A stretch of 64,000 nt of DNA from Pigmentiphaga sp. (lineage in GTDB: Bacteria > Pseudomonadota > Gammaproteobacteria > Burkholderiales > Burkholderiaceae_B), in contig JALOAI010000018.1 in NCBI GenBank assembly GCA_023228945.1, positions 62,001-126,000 on the forward strand. The letters run 5' to 3'. Both the position numbers and the translations under genes were made by a program. Within the stretch, counting starts at the first letter, position 1, and each line of letters opens with the position of its first letter. A model generated the notes under the pieces. It searched no databases and was not told where the DNA came from. It worked only from the letters and a program-made list of their open reading frames with translations. Shown piece by piece: positions 59,787 through 64,000 of the stretch.

Positions 59787-60701
59787 TCACCCCGCCGCCG
59801 CAAGATGCTCCGCCGCCAGCGCGCGGAGCCATTGATGGGATGGATCGCGATGAAACCTCTCATGCCAATAAAGGCGTGACAGCGTCTGCGGTAGCCGAAA
59901 AGGCAGCTTCAGCACCTTGATGGGAAACAGTGTTGAAAACCGCTTGGCCACGCCCAGCGGAATCGTCGCGATCATGTCCGACTCGGAAACCAGCTTTGCC
60001 GCCACGATGTTGTCGGACAAACTGATCACGGCGTGGCGAGCCAGCCCGAGCTTGCGAAGATCCCGTTCCACGTAGTCATCGAAGCCTCCGGTGCGGCTGA
60101 CGATCACGTGTGGCAACTGGCAGTATTGTTCGCGCGTGAGGGCCTCATCTACCGCCTCGTTGGCCGATCCCGCGATACAGGCGTAGTTGTAATCCAGCAA
60201 ACGATGCTGTCGAAGGCTTGGCGGCATCTCGGGCAGCATGCCGCCGAGGGCCAGATCGGCCTGGCCGGTTTCCAATAGATAGATCAGATCGTTAACCGGG
60301 GCCCGCAGGCTGCGCAGCCGGCACCGTGGAGCCGCTCGCCTGAATGCTTCGACAAAACTCGAAAGACTGAGGAATTCGGATAAGTCGGACAGGCACAGCG
60401 TAAAGGTGCGCTCGGCGGTGGCGGGATTGAACGTTGGCGATGTGAGGAGATGCTCGTGCAGATCCTTGGCGATGCGCTGGATGGGCGTGCGCAGCGCCTG
60501 GGCGCGGGGCGTGGGGCTGAGCCGGTTGCCGGTGCGCACGAACAGGGGGTCGTCGAAGTGCTCCCGCAGCCGACGGAGCGACTGGCTGACGGCGGACTGA
60601 GTGACGTTCAATCGATCGGCGGCTGCCGATACCTGCTCGGTTTCCAGCAAGGCCACCAGGACGAAAAGCAGGTTCAGATCCAGCGTGGAGCGAAGATGCA
60701 T
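59787..60701 (-). CDS. LysR-family transcriptional regulator
   Basis: The protein has 304 residues, starting MHLRSTLDLNLLFVLVALLE. The helix-turn-helix is AADRLNVTQSAVSQSLRRLR, and the ending LYWHERFHRDPSHQWLRALA is typical of the NahR/NodD-like group. It is convergent with the Bug gene and divergent from the CoA-transferase gene, which is the likely target. Palindromes at 60701-60717 and 60726-60738 lie in the shared 135-base gap. Confidence 0.9.
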   Translation of the reverse strand: MHLRSTLDLNLLFVLVALLETEQVSAAADRLNVTQSAVSQSLRRLREHFDDPLFVRTGNRLSPTPRAQALRTPIQRIAKDLHEHLLTSPTFNPATAERTFTLCLSDLSEFLSLSSFVEAFRRAAPRCRLRSLRAPVNDLIYLLETGQADLALGGMLPEMPPSLRQHRLLDYNYACIAGSANEAVDEALTREQYCQLPHVIVSRTGGFDDYVERDLRKLGLARHAVISLSDNIVAAKLVSESDMIATIPLGVAKRFSTLFPIKVLKLPFRLPQTLSRLYWHERFHRDPSHQWLRALAAEHLAAAG

Positions 60702-60717
60702 ATTAGCTCGTCTAATA
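60701..60717. promoter_or_regulatory. LysR box in the LysR/CoA-transferase gap
   Basis: TATTAG-CTCGT-CTAATA is a perfect inverted repeat satisfying the T-N11-A rule. It begins at the LysR start codon. A second palindrome, TAAAT-GTA-ATTTA, follows at 60726-60738 in an AT-rich patch. Confidence 0.5.
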
Positions 60718-60836
60718 GAGTTTATTAAATGTAATTTATGGCCTTGCCCGGGTCAACGCCCTAATATCGTGGCTGGAGCGGTCGGGATAGTCCGGCTGCG
60801 GCCGCTTGGCGGCGATACCGGATAACCATAGATTGA

Positions 60837-62087
60837 ATGTCTGAACATAACCCTGATGAAGTTAGTGGCGCAACCGATGGCTTGGCGATGGCCACGCAAT
60901 CCGTGGGGCCTTTGAAGGGCTTGCGAGTGATCGATTTATCTCGTGTCATCGCGGGCAATATGCTCACCTTGCAATTGGGCGATCTCGGGGCGGAAGTCAT
61001 AAAAGTCGAATCACCAAAACACGGAGACGCGGTTCGCGGCTGGGTCACAAACGGCGTGCCTATCTGGTGGCGCGCGTATGCGAGAAACAAAAAAAGCGTT
61101 GCGTTGAATCTGAGAAGCCCCAGGGGATTGGAGATTCTCAAAGAGCTGGTAAAGACCGCGCACGTACTGGTAGAAAACTTCCGGCCGGGCACGCTCGAGA
61201 AAATGGGTCTTGCACCGAACGAGCTCCTGGAGTTGCAGCCGCGCCTCGTCATCGTGCGTATTTCCGGCTGGGGTCAAACGGGGCCTTATCGCGACCGGCC
61301 AGGGTTTGGCACTTTGGTGGAGGCTTATAGCGGGCTCGCCGCCAAGACGGGATTCGACGACAGGCCGCCCGTGCTGCCGAACATGACCTTGGCCGACATG
61401 ATCACAGGGCTTTATGGCTTCGGCTCGGTGCTTGCCGCATTGCACAACATCAATGCCAATGGCGGAAGAGGGCAGACGATCGATCTCTCCTTGTTCGACT
61501 CGATGTTGTCGTGTGTGGGGCCCGATCCGGCCAGCTACCTCCTCACCGGGCGCATGTGCCAGCGGGCCGGCAGCCGATCCGAAACCGCCGCGCCGCGCAA
61601 CGTCTATCAAACCCGGGAAGGGGAATGGGTTGCGCTATCCGCCACGACCCAGGGGATGACGGAGCGGTTGTTCATCGCGATCGATCGGCCGGATCTCGTC
61701 ACCGACCCTCGTACCAGTACCAACGAAGCCCGCCTGCGCAACATCGATTTCGTCGATTCGGTCATTCAAGACTTCATCGGTAGCCGAAGCCGTCCGGACG
61801 TCCTCGACTACTTCAGTCAAGCCAATGTCACCGTGGGTCCTGTCATGCGCAACGAGGAGCTGTTGCACGATGAGTTCGTGCAGGTCCGGCAATCCTTGGT
61901 GACGGTGCCCGACCCGGATCTCGGCAAGATGCCGATGCATAACGTCGTGCCGCGATTCTCCGACACGCCGGGAGGCATCCGGTCCGGCGCGCCGGAGCTC
62001 GGTGAGCACAACCAGGCGGTACTGGCCGAACTTGGCATCGATGAAGAGGCGCTGGCTCGCCTGGTACAAGAAGGAGTCGTAGGATGA
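60837..62087 (+). CDS. Class III CoA-transferase family protein lacking the usual catalytic Asp
   Basis: The protein has 416 residues. Family features are LGDLGAEVIKVESPKHGD, ARNKKSVALNL and LVENFRPGTLEKMGL. At the active site the sequence is RPGFGTLVEAYSGL; the residue matching the catalytic Asp of the two other CoA-transferases here (HPGYD, RLALD) is Gly158. Either a nearby Glu (Glu162) serves, or the chemistry differs. Its stop overlaps the CitE-like lyase start by ATGA, so the two enzymes should act in sequence: CoA transfer then C-C cleavage. Confidence 0.85.
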   Translation: MSEHNPDEVSGATDGLAMATQSVGPLKGLRVIDLSRVIAGNMLTLQLGDLGAEVIKVESPKHGDAVRGWVTNGVPIWWRAYARNKKSVALNLRSPRGLEILKELVKTAHVLVENFRPGTLEKMGLAPNELLELQPRLVIVRISGWGQTGPYRDRPGFGTLVEAYSGLAAKTGFDDRPPVLPNMTLADMITGLYGFGSVLAALHNINANGGRGQTIDLSLFDSMLSCVGPDPASYLLTGRMCQRAGSRSETAAPRNVYQTREGEWVALSATTQGMTERLFIAIDRPDLVTDPRTSTNEARLRNIDFVDSVIQDFIGSRSRPDVLDYFSQANVTVGPVMRNEELLHDEFVQVRQSLVTVPDPDLGKMPMHNVVPRFSDTPGGIRSGAPELGEHNQAVLAELGIDEEALARLVQEGVVG

Positions 62088-62989
62088 AAAGCCTGAGAAA
62101 GATCAGAACCGCGCTGATGGTTCCCGCCGTGAACGAGCGCCTTGTCAGCAGGGCCCATGAGCGAGGCGCGGAAGCGATCGTGCTCGATCTCGAAGACGGT
62201 GTAAGCGCCAGCAAGAAGCGGGAAGCGCGCGACGCACTCTCGGCGGCAGTCCCGAGGCTGAAGGGTGCGGGCTGCGTGTGCATGGTACGCATCAACACTG
62301 CACCGGAATTAATGGCTGAGGATATACGCGCAGCGGCTGAAGCCGGGGCGGACTATATCGTCGTGCCCAAGGTCGAAACCCTGCACGACCTCGAGCAGTT
62401 CGATCGCTTGCGGGCTGCTTTGGAACCGCTGGGTGATGACACCTTGCGGCCTTCTGTGATTGCCTCGGTGGAGTCGCCCCTGGGAATCGTCAACGCCGTC
62501 GAGATCGCCAGACACGGTTCCGTCGCGGGGCTGGTGTTCGGGCCCGAGGATTATTGCGCCACTTTGGGGGTGCCGTCGCGCCTTGCCGCTTTGGATTTGC
62601 CGTTGCAGCAATTGGCCATGGCAGCGGCCGCCGCCGGCCGGGCCTGCTTTGGCGTGCCCGGGCCGATCACCGATTTCAAGGACATTTCCGTATTTGAAGC
62701 GCTGGCGACGCGAGCTCGCGCGATCGGCGTGAGCGGCTGCATGGTGATCCATCCGAACCAGGTCGTTGCGGTGAGGCAAGCCTATAGCCCCTCGCCCGAG
62801 GAAGTCGAGCTGGCACACAAGATCGTAGCGGCGTCGCAGAGCGAGGCGTACCAGGCGCAAGGCGTTATCTCGGTGGAGGGGAAGATGGTGGATGCGCCGG
62901 TGGTGGCGCAGGCGTTGGAAACGCTCGAAGCTCACGCTGCAGCACCCACCCCGAGAGCAATAACACCATCGTCAAGCGCATCCATCTGA
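62084..62989 (+). CDS. CitE-like HpcH/HpaI-family C-C lyase (malyl/citramalyl-CoA lyase type)
   Basis: The protein has 301 residues and a four-base overlap with the CoA-transferase gene. CitE-family motifs are LDLEDGVSASKKREARD, VRIN, ASVESPLGIVNAVEIA (Glu ligand) and FGPEDYCATLGV (Glu-Asp for Mg2+). These enzymes cleave malyl-, citramalyl- or related beta-hydroxyacyl-CoAs to acetyl-CoA or another acyl-CoA plus a 2-oxoacid. A free-standing copy without citrate lyase alpha/gamma genes supports an acyl-CoA lyase. The C-terminal APTPRAITPSSSASI tail looks disordered. Confidence 0.87.
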   Translation: MKSLRKIRTALMVPAVNERLVSRAHERGAEAIVLDLEDGVSASKKREARDALSAAVPRLKGAGCVCMVRINTAPELMAEDIRAAAEAGADYIVVPKVETLHDLEQFDRLRAALEPLGDDTLRPSVIASVESPLGIVNAVEIARHGSVAGLVFGPEDYCATLGVPSRLAALDLPLQQLAMAAAAAGRACFGVPGPITDFKDISVFEALATRARAIGVSGCMVIHPNQVVAVRQAYSPSPEEVELAHKIVAASQSEAYQAQGVISVEGKMVDAPVVAQALETLEAHAAAPTPRAITPSSSASI

Positions 62990-63024
62990 AGGTCCGCAAA
63001 ACAAATTCACTGAGGAGAACCCTG

Positions 63025-64000
63025 ATGAGAACCACAGCACGCCTCTTGGGCACCATGGCCGCCCTACTGATGACCGGCGGTAGCGTTGCCGCCACCGAAA
63101 CCGCGGAGCAGTATCCCAGCAAGCCGGTGAGACTTGTTGTAGCGTTTTCGCCCGGCGGCGGCGTCGATACGATTGCTCGTACTATCGCAGAAGGATTGAC
63201 GCGGATCTGGCAGCAGCCGGTGGTCGTGGAAAACAGGCCGGGAGCTGGGAGTTCGATAGGCACGCGCCAGGTGTCACGGGCTCCGGCAGATGGCTATACG
63301 TTCCTGGTGACCAGCACCTCTTATGCCGTCAACCCTTATCTCTACAAAGAGCCCGGGTACAGCGCCGATGATTTCGCACCGATCATCAATGCCGGCTATA
63401 GCCCCACGCTGATCTTCAGCACCCCGTCGACGCCGGTAACGACGCTCAAGGAGCTCGTTGAACTCAGTAAAGCTCAGGATCTGTCGTATGCGACCGCCGG
63501 TGTTGGCACTATCTCGCACCTGTCGACAGAGAACCTCCTCAATGTCGTCGCCGGAACCAATATGACTCATGTTGGCTACAACGGTGCGGGGCCCGCCTTC
63601 CAGGCGGTGGTAGGAGGCCACGTGCCGGTGGGGGCGCTACCGTTTGCTACCCCCGGGCTCCTTGAGTGGATCAAGGAAGGCAAGTTGAAGCCTCTTGCGA
63701 TCTCGGGCGACAAGCGTATCGCGGCTTTGCCGGAGGTTCCGACCATTTCCGAGTCGGGGTTCGAAGTCAACGCGGACTATACCTGGGTGGGCTTTTTTGT
63801 TCCCGCCGGGACGCCTCAAGACATCATCGTGAAAGCGAATGAAGCCATCGGGGCGGCAATGCGTGAAGATAAGGTGCAGCAAGTGCTATCGGGACTTGGC
63901 TTCGATTGGGAACCGAATACCACGGAGCAGTTCGATGAATATGTGCGGAGCGAACTCACCAACTGGGAGAAGGTCGTTCAATCGTCTGGTGTTGTCGTAG
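63025..64000 (+). CDS. Bug/TctC-type periplasmic solute receptor (partial, C-terminus outside window)
   Basis: The ATG at 63025 has GAGGAG 7 bases upstream, and 325 codons run to the window end with no stop; by family length only a few residues are missing. Signal peptide MRTTARLLGTMAALLMTGGS is followed by QYPSKPVRLVVAFSPGGGVD, VVVENRPGAGSSIGTRQVS, YATAGVGTISHLSTENLL and VGYNGAGPAFQAVVGGHVP. The Asp of the ligand loop is present. It follows the CoA-transferase/lyase pair by 35 bases, so it probably imports the hydroxy-dicarboxylate those enzymes use. Confidence 0.9.
   Translation, partial: MRTTARLLGTMAALLMTGGSVAATETAEQYPSKPVRLVVAFSPGGGVDTIARTIAEGLTRIWQQPVVVENRPGAGSSIGTRQVSRAPADGYTFLVTSTSYAVNPYLYKEPGYSADDFAPIINAGYSPTLIFSTPSTPVTTLKELVELSKAQDLSYATAGVGTISHLSTENLLNVVAGTNMTHVGYNGAGPAFQAVVGGHVPVGALPFATPGLLEWIKEGKLKPLAISGDKRIAALPEVPTISESGFEVNADYTWVGFFVPAGTPQDIIVKANEAIGAAMREDKVQQVLSGLGFDWEPNTTEQFDEYVRSELTNWEKVVQSSGVVV

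Overview
This is a GC-rich chromosomal segment from a catabolically versatile betaproteobacterium, most likely Alcaligenaceae of the Bordetella/Achromobacter type. The main clue is ten genes for Bug/TctC-type periplasmic solute receptors in 64 kb (one decayed, one cut by the window end), with no TctA/TctB membrane subunits beside any of them. No tRNA, rRNA, CRISPR array, prophage or transposase gene was seen. The taxon is inferred from gene content only.

The left end (1-8080) is a nearly complete gene set for aerobic 2-aminobenzoate (anthranilate) breakdown through CoA thioesters. It has a CoA ligase on the minus strand and, divergent from it, a tightly overlapped operon: two-domain 2-aminobenzoyl-CoA monooxygenase/reductase, SDR dehydrogenase, MarR regulator, crotonase-fold enzyme, acyl-CoA dehydrogenase, thioesterase and a RidA-like protein. 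It ends in a strong hairpin. Next come an amidase/Bug/LysR unit (8169-11667), ybiB and a siroheme synthase whose methyltransferase domain is only a stump (11870-13829), and a Bug/TauD dioxygenase unit that ends in the remnant of an amidohydrolase gene, facing a MarR/SDR pair (13838-17253).

The stretch 17286-22852 is the most general-purpose: aldo/keto reductase, 1-Cys peroxiredoxin with a clear promoter, TSUP permease, tandem universal stress protein, a two-helix membrane peptide and a phospholipase-D-type lipoprotein. From 22884 catabolic modules resume. The first is a semialdehyde dehydrogenase facing a CoA ligase / thiolase-like / DUF35 / GntR / Bug / Rieske dioxygenase alpha-beta series (24669-31458). 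The second is a thioesterase-V4R-LysR group facing indolepyruvate:ferredoxin oxidoreductase, followed by a tandem pair of Bug genes of which the second is a pseudogene (31625-39453). The third is a single-chain aconitase-family enzyme facing a CoA-transferase and Bug (39505-44051). A LysR/TauD/Bug/PrpD group follows (44138-48663).

The right third holds a compact set of acyl-CoA dehydrogenase, CoA-transferase, Bug, IclR, enoyl-CoA hydratase and HMG-CoA lyase (49144-55856). Together these could take a branched dicarboxylate such as 3-methylglutarate to acetyl-CoA and acetoacetate. It is followed by IclR / Rieske beta-alpha / Tat-type Bug (56082-59768) and LysR facing CoA-transferase / CitE-like lyase / Bug (59787-window end).

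The recurring design is one receptor, one activating or oxygenating enzyme set and one local regulator. Several gaps between divergent genes carry inverted repeats that look like operators for the adjacent regulator. Two small families of hairpin-bearing intergenic repeats (four and three copies) lie mostly just downstream of genes.
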